From an uncultured Desulfobacca sp. (lineage in GTDB: Bacteria > Desulfobacterota > Desulfobaccia > Desulfobaccales > Desulfobaccaceae), in the NCBI GenBank assembly GCA_937958145.1, contig CALGOE010000065.1, positions 1 to 5,515 of the forward strand: 5,515 nt of DNA, written 5' to 3'. Both the position numbers and the translations under genes were made by a program. Positions 5,514 through 5,515 of this stretch are shown here, piece after piece; the stretch's first letter is position 1; each line of letters opens with the position of its first letter. The notes under the pieces are model-generated. The model was given only the letters and a program-made list of their open reading frames with translations, did no database searches and had not been told where the DNA came from.

Positions 5514-5515
5514 GT

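Noticed and set aside
5447..5515. ATG at 5447 with a frame open to the window edge, as the start of a rightward gene
   Set aside because: Only 23 codons are visible, upstream there is just a weak GGAAA that belongs to an inverted repeat, and the frame runs straight through the REP-like palindrome, which favours non-coding DNA. A real gene start cannot be fully excluded.

Overview
The window is GC-rich, gene-dense bacterial DNA with six protein-coding genes, one of them cut by the left edge. A signal-peptide-bearing solute-binding protein points to a Gram-negative envelope. The gene mix (adenosine-specific kinase of archaeal/anaerobe type, a MurU-like sugar nucleotidyltransferase, an MBL-fold hydrolase, a LivK-type binding protein) and the base composition would fit a Desulfobacterota-like (former deltaproteobacterial) anaerobe. 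That assignment is inference; no rRNA or other marker gene is present.

Layout. Bases 1-1577 hold a leftward pair: a CorA-type divalent-cation channel (513-1577), then, after a 19-bp gap, the N-terminal part of a periplasmic branched-chain-amino-acid-type binding protein (1-493, running off the window). Bases 1578-1733 are a divergent control region with two good sigma70-type promoters whose elements interleave, one firing left into corA and one right. Rightward come an adenosine-specific kinase (1734-2216), a 103-bp GC-rich gap with a possible 19-codon ORF, a sugar-1-phosphate nucleotidyltransferase (2320-3279) and an MBL-fold metallo-hydrolase (3276-4115). The last two share an ATGA stop/start overlap. 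Bases 4116-4178 are a short convergent gap in which I see no convincing terminator. A leftward AAA ATPase fills 4179-5258. Bases 5259-5515 are non-coding as far as I can tell: they hold the ATPase promoter and, near the right edge, a cluster of inverted repeats ending in a 23-bp REP-like palindrome.

How the genes work together. The nucleotidyltransferase and hydrolase are very probably co-translated; the kinase may share their transcript from the promoter at 1657-1686, since no terminator is evident between them. The kinase (nucleoside salvage) and nucleotidyltransferase (activated sugar supply for the envelope) suggest housekeeping metabolism more than a defence or mobile system. I found no CRISPR array, tRNA, rRNA, transposase or phage gene. 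Nothing here clearly amounts to an undescribed system; the least explained items are the N-terminal domain of the AAA ATPase, the small ORF before the nucleotidyltransferase, and the repeat cluster at the right edge.
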